DNA of 57,166 bases from JADHMP01 sp016779985 (GCA_016779985.1 JADHMP010000013.1:1-57166); one strand, 5' to 3'. Shown: positions 27,908 through 37,900, numbered from the stretch's first letter. The notes: generated from the sequence alone by a model not told the origin. Program-made: numbers and translations.

Positions 27908-30900
27908 TTAAAATTTAAACCTTAAGGTGGTTGGTTTTATATTGTTATTATCGTTTTCATCTGAATCAAAATCATCTTTTTTACCAAATTCATTACTGGT
28001 TCTACCCGAAGTAATAATAAAATTTTGTTCTAGATTAAGTTCACTAAAATTGATAGGCTCAGGGCTGCTATATTCTTCTCTCTCTAGGAGATCGATGATC
28101 CCTATGCGAGGAATAAAAATAGATTCTAAAGCCCCTGTTTCAATACGTTCAATATTATTGTCATCTGCTGCGGAGTCATAGGCCACTTTCCCACCGTCTT
28201 CATTTTGCTTAATATGGATGATCGAAATTCCCGTCACAAAACTAATATAGGGGCGCTTTTTTATAAAATTAAATATTTCTGATTTCTTGATGCTTTTTTT
28301 CAATTCTACAGGGCCCGTATGCACATCATACCATGGGGTCATAAATTTAAAGAAATCATGATTTAACCTTCGAACCCCTTTGCCCGAGGAGATATTTGAA
28401 AATTTAACTTTACACTTAATCCAAATATCTTCAAAAATGGGATTCACCACTTGAATTTTGACAAAGGGTGAAATGTATTGATTCAAATAATCTTGTATTT
28501 GCTCCATATCAGCTAAACTCAATTTGACCTCTTCTATATTTTGGTCAGAAGTGACCTTTTTTAAACACAATAATTTCAAATTTGACGAGTCATTTTCAAA
28601 TTGATTTTCGTCTTGATAATAGCATTTAGCGTATGACAAATAATTGAATTTAGATAAAATAAATTGTTCAATATCTGACTTTGTTACAGGTCTTGTTTTG
28701 TGTTTTAGCAGTTCACTCATGCGAGAATAGAACTCCATTTTAGATTCTGTTCCTTTGCCAAAAAAGGTTGAGTAAGGTTGGATAATATCAATAATCTCCG
28801 GAATTGGTTCTTCTAAACCTTCTGCTGAATTTGGAGGTAGGTGATTTGTAGCATCTAAATGGTTAGGGATGATTTCTGTGGCACTAACACCGTTTGAATA
28901 TATTGACTTGATTAAACTCAACTGATCTGCTTTGTTTCTAGAGCAGGCCTTTATAAAATAATCACTACTTCCATAAAGTCGTTGATTGTTAGTAATATCT
29001 TGTGGTATTCTCAAAGAAACAACACCTGTTTTCATAAGGTTCATCGTCTCATCATAGATGATATCACTGGGTGCAAAGGGTTTCCAACCGTCATAACTTG
29101 TGTATAGCCATTCAATTTGATTACTAAATTGATAATTAGCATTTTCACTTTTTTTAACCTCTACCAATAAATTCAAAAATTGAGGAGGTGCAATATTTTC
29201 TAAGCCAATAAGCAACTCACCTTCAAAATCATATAGTGGAATAATTTTATTGGTTTCTACTCCTTTTTGAGAAAAGGTTTGCTCTATGTTGCTGGATTTA
29301 AAGAGAAAAAAAGCATTGTTTTGCTCATAGTCGTTTTCCGAAAGCGAACTTTGATTGAAATGAAGGCTGGTTTGTGAAGCATAATTAATACTCACATTTT
29401 CTGCTGTGGGTGAAAAGGGTTCATTAGGTTGGGGTATATTGAGGGGTGAGTTTTTAGACTTTTGTTTTTTAGTTGTAGCCTTAGTTACCGCTTCATTGTA
29501 GACTATTGGATACACTTCAAAACCAAACCCCATATTAGGCTCTACTAGTTCTAATTTAAGGTATCCTGTTTCCAAATCATTGTTATACTCCTCTAAATCG
29601 TCTCCTCTTAAAGTATAATTGGGCTTTAATTTCATTTTAGAAGCCTCAATTTTTTCTAAGTTTCTCTTGTTGTCTGTTGTGGCATCTTCATTCTTTTGAA
29701 ACATATCAAATTGGAAAGATTCAGCTCCTTTACGCTCAAATCGATAGTCCGAAAGTGCAGTTAACTTCAATTGAAAACTATAATCTGTTATGTCTCTATT
29801 ATAGTTTGCAAAATATTCTTCCAACGTATTTGTCTCAGCTGGAAGGTTGGTAAATTCCCAATTTAGGTCAAAGTTTTCAATAGGCTTACAAAATAATTCA
29901 TGAGAGGAAAACAAAATATAGGCTCCTTTTTTTGGAGTGGCTCCAAGCATTTCAAATTCTGAATTGAGGTCAATCTCACCTAAAGAGCTATAGGCTCTGA
30001 TTTCTTTTAAATCACTTACACCAACTCCAATATCAATTTTAGTCAATTCCATACCACTGAGGAAGGAATAACCAAAATAAAAATTGTTTGGATTTAGTGT
30101 AAAGCGAAAAAGGGGTTGGGTGCATTCGATGTCTAATTCATGAATTTCAAAATCAAAATTGTCTACTGAGGGTTCTTTTTTGTCTAATTTGATTACTACA
30201 GCAATTTTTCCTAAACTCCAATCTTCGGGATATTCGATCAGATAATCTTCAACAGAAACCCATCCTTCTACATTGGTATATTCTATAAGGAAAATTTGTG
30301 CAAATATTTCGTTAAATACATCTTCTTCTGAGAGCCCTCTTGAATTGGCTATATCAATAATTAAATTGGAAAGATATTCTATGGAGCTAGGAGAAAAGGA
30401 AAGACTAAAGGTTATTTGACGATTACTTCTACCTAAAACTAATAAGGGAGACGCAATAGCAAAGCCGAGCTCATTTTGGTCCATTGACTTATATTCTTCT
30501 GTCTTAAACATTTGCTCTTCTCCCAAAGCGGCAAAAACTTCTTGGTTTAGATTGAAGGCATCGACCTCTGAGGTGTTTGCACAATGGCGTTTTTGAAATA
30601 TTCCTGCAACAAGTTTGTATCTAGAGTTAAACTCATATTGATTATTCCTACTGATGAAGTTGGTAATCAATTGTGAGATACTGACATTGCTCAATTCGAC
30701 TTCTTCATTGGTTTCAAATAAGATATTTGAACCGTCTTCGTATTGACCCGCTATAATTTTACTTTTTTCGTCCAATACTAGACGCTTCACATTTTGATCA
30801 ATATTGAAGGTCAAATACATTGTTTTAGCCAATATTCCTTTTGGCTTTTGGCCTAGAATATGAGCATAGAAATAATCAAGATGCTTGGCTGTAATTTTAT

Positions 30901-31669
30901 TTAAATCTCTTTTAAGGTATTCAAAAAGGCTCAAAAAAGAAAGCAGCAGGCCAATATGCGGCTTATGAAAACCTGAGCTCGTCAAGGACTTTTCAAAAAG
31001 ATCCTTAGCCTTAAGTCGCAATTCAAAAACGACTTTGTATATAGGAGAATACAGCAAAATCAATTTCTTTAATCCACTGCTTAAATCGGATTGAGTTGGG
31101 TCAATATTATCAAATATATTGTTGGCTTCAATTTCGTTTATCCCCCAAATTGAAGAAAATTCATCTAGTGAAAAAGGAAATGAAAAGTTATAGGCGTCAT
31201 TGACTTCAAGACCTTTTACATAAGAGGCAAAAGTTTTAAAAGGAAGCTTGGCTTTTTTTAATATGGCTTGCTCAAGTTCTAACTCTACTTTGGAACTTTC
31301 TTGAGAAAGATTATTTTTTCGAGCACCTCTATACCAGTCTTCCATGGATTTGAAATAGGTGAAAATTAATTCTACAAAAGCTCTGAAAATTTCTTCTTTT
31401 TCTTCTCTTGGGGAGAATTCGTCAAAATTCTTAATCAAATTGAGCCTTTGATTATCATAATAGTGCAAATCATATTTTAAAATAATCACTAATAGAAACG
31501 TTTCATCAGTAATAAAAAAATCAAGCCAATTACCGTCTGGCTTATTTTTGAGATCAAAATATTGTAAAACTTGAGATAGCTTGGTGGCATACAAAATCAT
31601 GTCTTCCAAATTTCTGTCATCAATTTGGAAATTCTCTGGATTGAGATGTACAGCTAAATCTTTATTCAT
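27908..31669 (-). CDS. CIS baseplate wedge protein (J/gp6/Afp11-like)
   Basis: A 1253-residue protein, the larger of the two wedge proteins. The C-terminal 350 residues have the J-family layout: KTRPVTKSDIEQFILSKF, then FNYLSYAKCYY, DYLNQYISPFVKIQVVNP, and IFNFIKKRPYISFVTGISI. The N-terminal 500 residues are helical, and the centre has beta-rich inserts. It should dimerise or pair with the 923-residue protein to make the baseplate ring. It starts four bases after the gp25-like gene and ends five bases before the fibre-like gene, which is the usual order (gp25, J, J). Confidence 0.85.
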   Translation of the reverse strand: MNKDLAVHLNPENFQIDDRNLEDMILYATKLSQVLQYFDLKNKPDGNWLDFFITDETFLLVIILKYDLHYYDNQRLNLIKNFDEFSPREEKEEIFRAFVELIFTYFKSMEDWYRGARKNNLSQESSKVELELEQAILKKAKLPFKTFASYVKGLEVNDAYNFSFPFSLDEFSSIWGINEIEANNIFDNIDPTQSDLSSGLKKLILLYSPIYKVVFELRLKAKDLFEKSLTSSGFHKPHIGLLLSFLSLFEYLKRDLNKITAKHLDYFYAHILGQKPKGILAKTMYLTFNIDQNVKRLVLDEKSKIIAGQYEDGSNILFETNEEVELSNVSISQLITNFISRNNQYEFNSRYKLVAGIFQKRHCANTSEVDAFNLNQEVFAALGEEQMFKTEEYKSMDQNELGFAIASPLLVLGRSNRQITFSLSFSPSSIEYLSNLIIDIANSRGLSEEDVFNEIFAQIFLIEYTNVEGWVSVEDYLIEYPEDWSLGKIAVVIKLDKKEPSVDNFDFEIHELDIECTQPLFRFTLNPNNFYFGYSFLSGMELTKIDIGVGVSDLKEIRAYSSLGEIDLNSEFEMLGATPKKGAYILFSSHELFCKPIENFDLNWEFTNLPAETNTLEEYFANYNRDITDYSFQLKLTALSDYRFERKGAESFQFDMFQKNEDATTDNKRNLEKIEASKMKLKPNYTLRGDDLEEYNNDLETGYLKLELVEPNMGFGFEVYPIVYNEAVTKATTKKQKSKNSPLNIPQPNEPFSPTAENVSINYASQTSLHFNQSSLSENDYEQNNAFFLFKSSNIEQTFSQKGVETNKIIPLYDFEGELLIGLENIAPPQFLNLLVEVKKSENANYQFSNQIEWLYTSYDGWKPFAPSDIIYDETMNLMKTGVVSLRIPQDITNNQRLYGSSDYFIKACSRNKADQLSLIKSIYSNGVSATEIIPNHLDATNHLPPNSAEGLEEPIPEIIDIIQPYSTFFGKGTESKMEFYSRMSELLKHKTRPVTKSDIEQFILSKFNYLSYAKCYYQDENQFENDSSNLKLLCLKKVTSDQNIEEVKLSLADMEQIQDYLNQYISPFVKIQVVNPIFEDIWIKCKVKFSNISSGKGVRRLNHDFFKFMTPWYDVHTGPVELKKSIKKSEIFNFIKKRPYISFVTGISIIHIKQNEDGGKVAYDSAADDNNIERIETGALESIFIPRIGIIDLLEREEYSSPEPINFSELNLEQNFIITSGRTSNEFGKKDDFDSDENDNNNIKPTTLRFKF

Positions 31670-31673
31670 TTTG

Positions 31674-32093
31674 CTAAGACCTTAAATTAGTGCCTTCATT
31701 GATATAAAAAGGAAAGACAATATTATCGCGAGTGTTTGTTGATTGTATTGCATAATCTAACTTCACGTTGATGATTCCCTCTTTTTCATTCGCCACATAA
31801 ACCTCAACATTAAGTACGAGTATCCTGGGTTCATAATTTCTTATCATGTTGGTCAGAGAAACTTTTATAGAAGAAAGTGTGTTTCCATTAATTGTCCGGT
31901 ATAAATAGTCATACACAATACATCCATAATCTTGTCTAACAATTCGTTCCCCTATTTTAGTAGAGAAGTAAATTTGTAAGCTTTCTTTAATATCTTCACC
32001 CTCTTTGACCATTTCAATTTCAGCCCTACTTTTATCAAAAGAAGGTGGAAAAGACCACCCTTTTCCTAAAAACGATTTTTCTTGTTTACTCAT
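31674..32093 (-). CDS. CIS baseplate gp25-like wedge protein
   Basis: A 139-residue protein of the GPW/gp25 family. GWSFPPSFD, EDIKESLQIYFSTKIGER and RQDYGCIVYDYL are the conserved segments; in T4 and in CIS gp25 bridges the wedge and the first sheath ring. I chose the ATG at 32093 (MSKQEKSFLG), which lies just after the PAAR stop; a TTG five codons upstream would also be in frame but would overlap the PAAR gene. Position in the operon is as in Afp and PVC clusters. Confidence 0.92.
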   Translation of the reverse strand: MSKQEKSFLGKGWSFPPSFDKSRAEIEMVKEGEDIKESLQIYFSTKIGERIVRQDYGCIVYDYLYRTINGNTLSSIKVSLTNMIRNYEPRILVLNVEVYVANEKEGIINVKLDYAIQSTNTRDNIVFPFYINEGTNLRS

Positions 32094-32097
32094 TTTT

Positions 32098-32433
32098 TCA
32101 ACCTCCAATTTTTACGTTAAATATTCCTGAATTAATTTTTCCGCCGTGTGCCATAGGATCGTCTTTTCTCGCAACTGGTTTTTTTTCAAATTTCACTTTC
32201 GCTGACCCCTTTTGTATAACATTTGGAAGAGGTATAGGCACAGGGCCCGCAGGTGTTAGAATACGGTTCAAACAGAATGTTTGATCTCCCTGAAGACACA
32301 CTGGCATTTTCACCACCTTGACTTTTTTAGAACAAGGAAAGAAAATTGGAATCTCTAAGTGTGTACCTACTGCATCTGGAAAATCACACCTGTGAAGCGC
32401 AAACTGGGTTGCAACTGGTTTTCCCATAATCAA
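32098..32433 (-). CDS. PAAR-like spike tip protein
   Basis: A 111-residue protein with the PAAR-repeat look: short Gly/Pro-rich strands (MGKPVATQF, TPAGPVPIPLPN, KPVARKDDPMAHGGK) and several His and Cys residues able to hold the single metal ion that sharpens the tip. PAAR proteins cap the VgrG/gp5 trimer and are the first part to meet the target. The ATG overlaps the VgrG-like gene's stop (ATGA), so the two are translationally coupled. No effector domain is fused to it. Confidence 0.88.
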   Translation of the reverse strand: MIMGKPVATQFALHRCDFPDAVGTHLEIPIFFPCSKKVKVVKMPVCLQGDQTFCLNRILTPAGPVPIPLPNVIQKGSAKVKFEKKPVARKDDPMAHGGKINSGIFNVKIGG

Positions 32434-34229
32434 TTTATATTTACACTCGCGCCTTTTATATTAACGCTACCTGAGGCCTGTAGATCTGCTCCACTTCCTC
32501 CCTTTGCAGTTAATTTTGCAGAGGCTTTTAATTGAACATTATTTCCGTTTACTTTAACGCCACTTCCAGATTTTCCATCGATAGTAACTCCACTTTTACC
32601 TTTCAGTTTGATGGTCTTTCCTTCAATGGTGATATCTTTTTTACTCTTCATAACAATACCCTTTGCACTTGTTGTAATAGTATTACCATTCATGTCTTTG
32701 ATTTGGATTTGCTTTTTATCATCATTAATCTCGATAATTTGCTTGTCTTTAGCTGTGCTAATACTCAAGACTTTCTTATCGTCATCAAAATGAATTTTTA
32801 AATCCCCCTTTGTTCTAATTTCTTTAATAAAATTGTCCTTATTTATGGCTGTTTCTTTGGGTTTATTGGCTTTGGTAAATAAGCCCCCTAGCACAACAGG
32901 ATATCGAGGGTCATTGCCTAAAAAAGAAACCACAACTTGTGAGTTAAGTTCAGGAATGAAAAAGGAACCAGTAGCACTACCACCTGTATAAAAATGAGAG
33001 AGTCTAGCCCAAATACCATCACCAGTAGATTTTAAGACGGGAATAATAACTTGAATACGATATTCATTATCAGGATCTTTGTCAATTTTTTTCACTTTCC
33101 CTATGTGTGTACCTGCTATGTTTGGGGTCATATGGTCTACATCTAGGGTATCTTTTGAGAAATCGATCCCATCCAATCCAAAGCCTATTATAGTTGTAAA
33201 ATCACCTCCTCTAAGTTGATGGTTCACCTTTGTGACATAGCAACTTCCATCAAAACGTTTTCCAAAACCCTCAAGTTTTACAAGCTGATCTAATGCTACT
33301 GTTTTAACCCCTTTAATTTTTATTTCCCCATAAATTCGGTTTAATCTTCCGTTTTGGAATTCAGCGTTTGCCAATTCTGTCAATTCATCAGTAGCAATAG
33401 GTTGAGGTAAGTTTACTGCATACTCTTTGGGGCTAAAAAAACTTGCCATCTGAGTCGATTTTAAATCACCTTGCGCTGTGAGTTTGGGCTCTGCAGCCTT
33501 TTTGGTAACGGCTTTTTCTCCAAAAGGATCATAGGCATTAAAAGTTAATCCTTGTAGTTGATATTGCGCACTCAATTTTCCGTTAAATGACAGTGTGCCC
33601 TCTCCATTTTGTATGGTTAATGAAGGGGTAGATGTTGCAGTGGGTACTTTTATGTCTATCGCATTATCAGAGTTTATGACAATCATGCCATTGGCCTTGG
33701 TTCTCTGTAAAATAAAGTCCCAATCATTGATATTATATTTAGGAAAAAAGTCGTGTTTGATTTTTGTAGCAGTGATTTTTTTTGTTAAGCCTACTTTAGA
33801 AATCAAAGTAGTCATGATTTCGCTGTCTTTTTTATTTTCATAAATATCAGTAGTGTTTGAATTTTTAAGTTCGATAGCCTTATCAACACAATTGACTATC
33901 AATAAACTCCTAACCTTATCAATTATATATCCTTCATCCATTTTTATTTCTATCTTTTCAACGATACCCTTAAAAACAGTTGAGTTTAATTGATTAAAAC
34001 CTAACTTAATTTCAACATCCTTTCCTGGTTGGAAAATAGCATTTTCACCCTCTTCAAATTCATGCATCTTTGGATTACCACCCATAATAGCAAACCGAGC
34101 CCTCGAAATCTTATTCACCTCTTTTGTGGTTTCTATGGCAGCAAGTTGATATTCAGAGGACAATTCTGAATTGTTCAACATTATAGTGTATGATGAAATT
34201 TGATTATGCGTATCTGCTGGAGAAGCCAT
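32430..34229 (-). CDS. VgrG/gp5-gp27-like central spike
   Basis: A 599-residue spike protein. The N-terminal two thirds form the gp27-like hub (for example VEIKLGFNQLNSTVFKGIVE). An OB-fold follows at about 370-450 (GKVKKIDKDPDNEYRIQVII, then GNDPRYPVVLGGLF). The C-terminal part (about 480-599) is a repetitive beta-helix (KLKGKSGVTIDGKSGSGVKV and similar), which trimerises into the needle. There is no extra toxin domain at the end. It is preceded by the LysM hub gene (two bases) and overlaps the PAAR gene. Confidence 0.93.
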   Translation of the reverse strand: MASPADTHNQISSYTIMLNNSELSSEYQLAAIETTKEVNKISRARFAIMGGNPKMHEFEEGENAIFQPGKDVEIKLGFNQLNSTVFKGIVEKIEIKMDEGYIIDKVRSLLIVNCVDKAIELKNSNTTDIYENKKDSEIMTTLISKVGLTKKITATKIKHDFFPKYNINDWDFILQRTKANGMIVINSDNAIDIKVPTATSTPSLTIQNGEGTLSFNGKLSAQYQLQGLTFNAYDPFGEKAVTKKAAEPKLTAQGDLKSTQMASFFSPKEYAVNLPQPIATDELTELANAEFQNGRLNRIYGEIKIKGVKTVALDQLVKLEGFGKRFDGSCYVTKVNHQLRGGDFTTIIGFGLDGIDFSKDTLDVDHMTPNIAGTHIGKVKKIDKDPDNEYRIQVIIPVLKSTGDGIWARLSHFYTGGSATGSFFIPELNSQVVVSFLGNDPRYPVVLGGLFTKANKPKETAINKDNFIKEIRTKGDLKIHFDDDKKVLSISTAKDKQIIEINDDKKQIQIKDMNGNTITTSAKGIVMKSKKDITIEGKTIKLKGKSGVTIDGKSGSGVKVNGNNVQLKASAKLTAKGGSGADLQASGSVNIKGASVNIN

Positions 34230-34231
34230 GA

Positions 34232-34933
34232 TTATTTTTTAATTGGCGGAAACTCAATACTTTGCCCTTCTTTCAATCTTCTAAAAGTGGGGAGATTATT
34301 TAGTTTGGCAATTTGAATGTAATAGTTTCTATTTTGATAGTATTCCTCACACAATTGAGCAATACTGTCTCCCTGAGTGACTGTTGGAATTCTTGTTATG
34401 TCTGGTGATCTCCATGTTGCTGTATCTGCTTCTATTTCACCCATTAAAGTAAGATCAATTTTCGCCCTAAGAGGTGTTGAGTTGTGAAAGAATGTAAAAT
34501 TTTGACTAAATGCTACACATTTTCCTTTAAAATTGAATTCACCCCATTGTACTCCAACAAATAGAGAATCATGTATTTCTTGATCTGGTGTTAGAATTAT
34601 ATCTTTAAGCAATTTAAGAGATAAACCAATATTTTCACCTACACTGTTGCAACCCTGGGGAAGGGTAGGCATTAAGCCTGTATTATCGATTAAAAAAGTA
34701 CATTTCAACTGTCGCAAGCGCCTCGTAGGTGGATTTTTGGTTTGACTTGTTCCTTCAGAATCTGTTGAACTAGTAGAACTTACAGTGTCTCCAATAGTTA
34801 TATCAAAAGAATCAGGTCCAGTTTGAAGGGAATAATCAGATTTTTTATTTTTGTAATCTTTATCTGTATAACCCGTAATAGTTAGATGATTTGAATCACT
34901 AACAAGGTTATAAATCATATCAGATAGAGGCAT
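34232..34933 (-). CDS. LysM-domain baseplate hub protein (Afp7/gp53-like)
   Basis: A 233-residue protein whose C-terminal 50 residues are a LysM module (TVTQGDSIAQLCEEYYQNRN ... LNNLPTFRRLKEGQSIEFPP). In contractile tails, LysM-containing hub proteins sit between the first tube ring and the spike. The N-terminal 180 residues show a tube-like beta pattern (QLKCTFLIDNTG; KIDLTLMGEI). It is placed between DUF5908 and VgrG, as in related clusters. Confidence 0.88.
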   Translation of the reverse strand: MPLSDMIYNLVSDSNHLTITGYTDKDYKNKKSDYSLQTGPDSFDITIGDTVSSTSSTDSEGTSQTKNPPTRRLRQLKCTFLIDNTGLMPTLPQGCNSVGENIGLSLKLLKDIILTPDQEIHDSLFVGVQWGEFNFKGKCVAFSQNFTFFHNSTPLRAKIDLTLMGEIEADTATWRSPDITRIPTVTQGDSIAQLCEEYYQNRNYYIQIAKLNNLPTFRRLKEGQSIEFPPIKK

Positions 34934-34934
34934 A

Positions 34935-35135
34935 TCAATAATTTAATTTATGGTCAATGTAATTCTTAAATTCATAGAGACAATCTTGAATAATTCTTTC
35001 TCGTTCTGCATTGCTAATTTGATTTGGTTTTTTCTTTACTATATCCTGCACAAGCTTTATAATATCTTTTTGTTCCATTTTGGCATTTCCATTAACAAAG
35101 CCTTTAACAATTAATTCTTTTATTTCAACAGCCAT
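34935..35135 (-). CDS. Small DUF5908-type CIS protein
   Basis: A 66-residue protein. The N-terminus MAVEIKELIVKGFVNG is characteristic of the small DUF5908 proteins found between tube and LysM genes in many Bacteroidota and other CIS clusters. The rest is a charged helix (IIQDCLYEFKNYIDHKL). Function is not known; given its constant place, a baseplate or assembly role is likely. It shares one base with the preceding gene and lies one base before the next. Confidence 0.8.
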   Translation of the reverse strand: MAVEIKELIVKGFVNGNAKMEQKDIIKLVQDIVKKKPNQISNAERERIIQDCLYEFKNYIDHKLNY

Positions 35136-35797
35136 TAGATAAAAGTATTATGAAGAATAGTCATTTTAGAATAATCAAGTTCAATTTTTTCTATAGCAAT
35201 TCCGCTTGTTTGGGCATCAAGACCGCTATATTCAACACTCACTGGTATTGCGTCTTCAAAGGTCCATGTCATCAACGGAAACCAGCTGTCATTGGGATTT
35301 TTTCTGTCATATAGAGAAACGATAACAATTTTCTTTTCTAAAAAATAGGTTGTACCAGTGGGGTCTGGTATTGTTGCGGAATCTTGAGTTAAAAAATTGT
35401 TGACCCATAGAGTGAAATCAGAATACGATTTTGAAATTCCTCTCTCTAGAGTTAGGGTACTGTAGTCTGTTGTTGTGGGGAGCTTGTAGGAAAAATTATT
35501 GATGCCTAAAGGGCGGTATTCCTCAATTTTTCGTTGCGCTCTAATGCCACTTATAGATTTAAATTCAGCATCTGGATTTCCTCCTAAAAAGGATAGTGCA
35601 GAGGAAGCATATCCACCTGCGCTTCGTGCAATACTAGCTGGAGATGAATTCCTGCTATAAGATGTATTTGATGTCACTGAACTTACCCCAAACACATAGC
35701 CAATGGCGGGGTCTCTATCAAAATTAGTTCCACTCATATCTAATAAAAAAGAATAGCTAAAACGGATGCTTAGACTAAGACCCATTTTAGCTATCAA
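35135..35797 (-). CDS. Tube-family protein, likely tube initiator (Afp5-like)
   Basis: A 220-residue gp19-family protein. The tube fold is visible at the start (FSYSFLLDMSGTNFDRD) and after the insert (IEEYRPLGINNFSYKLPTTT, then LTWTFEDAIP-like strand MTWTFEDAIPVSVEYSGLDA). It is longer than the true tube protein because of a Ser/Ala/Gly-rich stretch around 40-75. Afp5/Pvc5-type proteins form the first ring that couples the tube to the spike. A second start (MGLSLSI) exists four codons in. It is separated by 44 bases from the main tube gene. Confidence 0.85.
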   Translation of the reverse strand: MIAKMGLSLSIRFSYSFLLDMSGTNFDRDPAIGYVFGVSSVTSNTSYSRNSSPASIARSAGGYASSALSFLGGNPDAEFKSISGIRAQRKIEEYRPLGINNFSYKLPTTTDYSTLTLERGISKSYSDFTLWVNNFLTQDSATIPDPTGTTYFLEKKIVIVSLYDRKNPNDSWFPLMTWTFEDAIPVSVEYSGLDAQTSGIAIEKIELDYSKMTILHNTFI

Positions 35798-35841
35798 AGA
35801 TTAAACTTATTAGATTTTCTTATTCTAAAGAATTAAGAAAA

Positions 35842-36312
35842 TTATCCAACTTCAACAGTCAAACCTTCGTGTGCAAGCACTAGAGTTTCGATACCTGCTT
35901 CAGAAGATTGTGAGTTCATATCAGTTGGAGTGATTTGCTTTGGAAATGCATTTGTCAAAGTCCAAGTCATTCTTGGTGTTGCTGTTTCATCAAGCAAACG
36001 AATCACTACCGTTAGACGAGTATAAGTGTTAAGTGAAATTTGTGAAATCCACTCATAGAACGAATTGTCGTCAGCAAAAACACCTTTCTTGAGGGTAATG
36101 TCAGAAAATTTCATCATCCCTGGCATCTTTATCACTGAATGGTTAGGACTGTTTCCGTGTCTATATTCTATCACTTCGGACTCCACGTCTAATCCACTAA
36201 CTTCTTGAAATGCTAAATCTGTTTCATCTCCAATATCAACGGAGAAATAAAATTTAGGTAGGGGCCAAAACTGATCCTGTTCTCCTCCCGTACCTGCAAC
36301 TGGTAAAGCCAT
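35842..36312 (-). CDS. CIS main inner-tube protein (Afp1-like)
   Basis: A 156-residue gp19-family tube subunit (VDIGDETDLAFQEVSGLDVE, VIEYRHGNSPNH, TPRMTWTLTNAFPKQI). It follows the sheath gene by 29 bases in the structural operon and is therefore the likely major tube protein. A paralog with about 60% identity lies at 968-1435. Short A/T-rich gaps on both sides may allow separate, strong translation. Confidence 0.95.
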   Translation of the reverse strand: MALPVAGTGGEQDQFWPLPKFYFSVDIGDETDLAFQEVSGLDVESEVIEYRHGNSPNHSVIKMPGMMKFSDITLKKGVFADDNSFYEWISQISLNTYTRLTVVIRLLDETATPRMTWTLTNAFPKQITPTDMNSQSSEAGIETLVLAHEGLTVEVG

Positions 36313-36341
36313 AATTTATATTTTTTTAAAATTGTATTGGT

Positions 36342-37844
36342 TTATGATTTTTGTTGTTGTTGTTCAAACGTAATGACAATAAACTCAGCCGGTCTTGTAA
36401 TAGCTACTCTGATTGTCATTTTTAGAACACCGTCTAAGATGTCGGTAGGTGTCATTGTTGAACCTAATCCGATTTCAATCTCAAAAGAATCTTCAGCAGA
36501 TTGTCCTGCTAAAATACCACCTTGCCATTGATTAGTTAAGAAATTTGCCACCGTAGCTCTTAGAGTAGACCATGTGGTTGCATTATTAGGTGCAAAAACA
36601 AAAGCTTCTGCAGCAAACTTAATGCTTTGCTCTAAGAACGTGAGTGTTCTTCGTACACTGATATATCTGAAGTCTTGAGAATTTCCATCTAATGTTCTGG
36701 CACCCCACACTAAAACCCCTTTACCTTGAAAAGAACGGATTGCATTGACAGCTTTTCCATTTAAAGGAAGATTTAAATCTTCTTGATTATCGTTATTTAT
36801 ATTAACAGTAGTTGAAACAACTGAACCTAAGCTTATGTTAGCAGGTGATTGAGCAACACTTGAAGTGGCATCTACCATGGTATATGCCCCTGCCATTGCT
36901 GGACTCGATGGCATCAAGTTTAACATTTCACTCATTTCAGCAATAACCATATTGAGTTTTGGACTAATAACGGTTAATGTAGCATTGATCGACTTGATTG
37001 CATCAGCATCATTATCTTCTGAAATTTTAGCAATCTCAGCGTTGATTCCTTCTGCACGGGCCTCTGTGATGTTGTCAGCTTCCAAATTGTCTGCAACTTC
37101 TTTAGACAAAATCTCAACTAATCCATCTAGGTTAGCCACTCTTGTGTAATCAATTTCAGAACTTTTTACAATTGCTGTGTTTAGAAAAGGGTAATATGAG
37201 GCTCCCCATTGTAGGAAATTTGACCCTACACCTTCTCTAAATTTGTTGATCACATCCTCTTCATCAAAAGTTCTTTCTAGTGTTCCATTGTATACATCAA
37301 GAATAGCAAAACGATTTTTCATTTTGTATCCACAATGTTGAAGCATTGCTGCTTGTATCGAATAACAATCCGCTTCAGACAATAAAATAGCGTCTGGAAT
37401 AGCTAAAAGAGTTGGTTCTAAATGTTTTTCTAGGGTTGCAATTCCGCCACCCTTTGGGTCGTTTAATTGACCTGCATCAATTTTGTCTCCATATTTCCCA
37501 ACTGAAACTATGTAGCAATCACCACCCCCGTTGGAGTAAAATAATCGCATCGCGTTGTGAAGAAGATATCTGGAGTCTTCTACAAATGAAAGTGTGAAGC
37601 CAGTTGCTGATTCCTCAGAAGCTTCGATGTTAAATTTTGTGTCAGGGGCACCGCCAAAAAATTGTTCGAACTGACCAAGCGAAGATATCTTCGTAGGCTG
37701 ATTAGTTAGGTCTTTAGAGCCTCTATTTGCTTTCTCGGTATAACCGATAAAAGCAGGTATCGCTGTTTGAACAGGAACCACAGATGATCCAAAGGAACTT
37801 TTTTCTTCGATGTAAACCCCAGGTGTTGCTAATGTAACGGCCAT
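36342..37844 (-). CDS. CIS contractile sheath protein (Afp2/3-like)
   Basis: A 500-residue sheath subunit. The N-terminus TPGVYIEEKSSFGSSVVPVQ and the early YTEKA are hallmarks of phage-type sheaths; the C-terminus contains the typical WQGGILAG, EIEIGLGSTMTP and IRVAITRPAEFIVITFEQ stretches, including strands that interlock neighbouring subunits. The middle (about 220-330) is an extra domain that should face outward. Only one sheath gene is present, whereas Afp and PVC carry three; single-sheath systems are known in Bacteroidota. Confidence 0.95.
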   Translation of the reverse strand: MAVTLATPGVYIEEKSSFGSSVVPVQTAIPAFIGYTEKANRGSKDLTNQPTKISSLGQFEQFFGGAPDTKFNIEASEESATGFTLSFVEDSRYLLHNAMRLFYSNGGGDCYIVSVGKYGDKIDAGQLNDPKGGGIATLEKHLEPTLLAIPDAILLSEADCYSIQAAMLQHCGYKMKNRFAILDVYNGTLERTFDEEDVINKFREGVGSNFLQWGASYYPFLNTAIVKSSEIDYTRVANLDGLVEILSKEVADNLEADNITEARAEGINAEIAKISEDNDADAIKSINATLTVISPKLNMVIAEMSEMLNLMPSSPAMAGAYTMVDATSSVAQSPANISLGSVVSTTVNINNDNQEDLNLPLNGKAVNAIRSFQGKGVLVWGARTLDGNSQDFRYISVRRTLTFLEQSIKFAAEAFVFAPNNATTWSTLRATVANFLTNQWQGGILAGQSAEDSFEIEIGLGSTMTPTDILDGVLKMTIRVAITRPAEFIVITFEQQQQKS

Positions 37845-37900
37845 GGTTTTATTTTTTAAATTAATATTATTTACTAAATATATATAGTTTTTTTATATAA
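37845..37900 (-). promoter_or_regulatory. AT-only leader before the sheath gene, possible promoter
   Basis: This 56-base gap is almost wholly A and T and is the longest spacer inside the CIS part of the operon. On the minus strand it holds TATATATTTA, close to the Bacteroidota -7 element TAnnTTTG, with a GTTG about 21 bases upstream. An internal promoter for sheath and tube, needed in hundreds of copies, is plausible, but AT-rich DNA produces such matches by chance. Confidence 0.3.
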
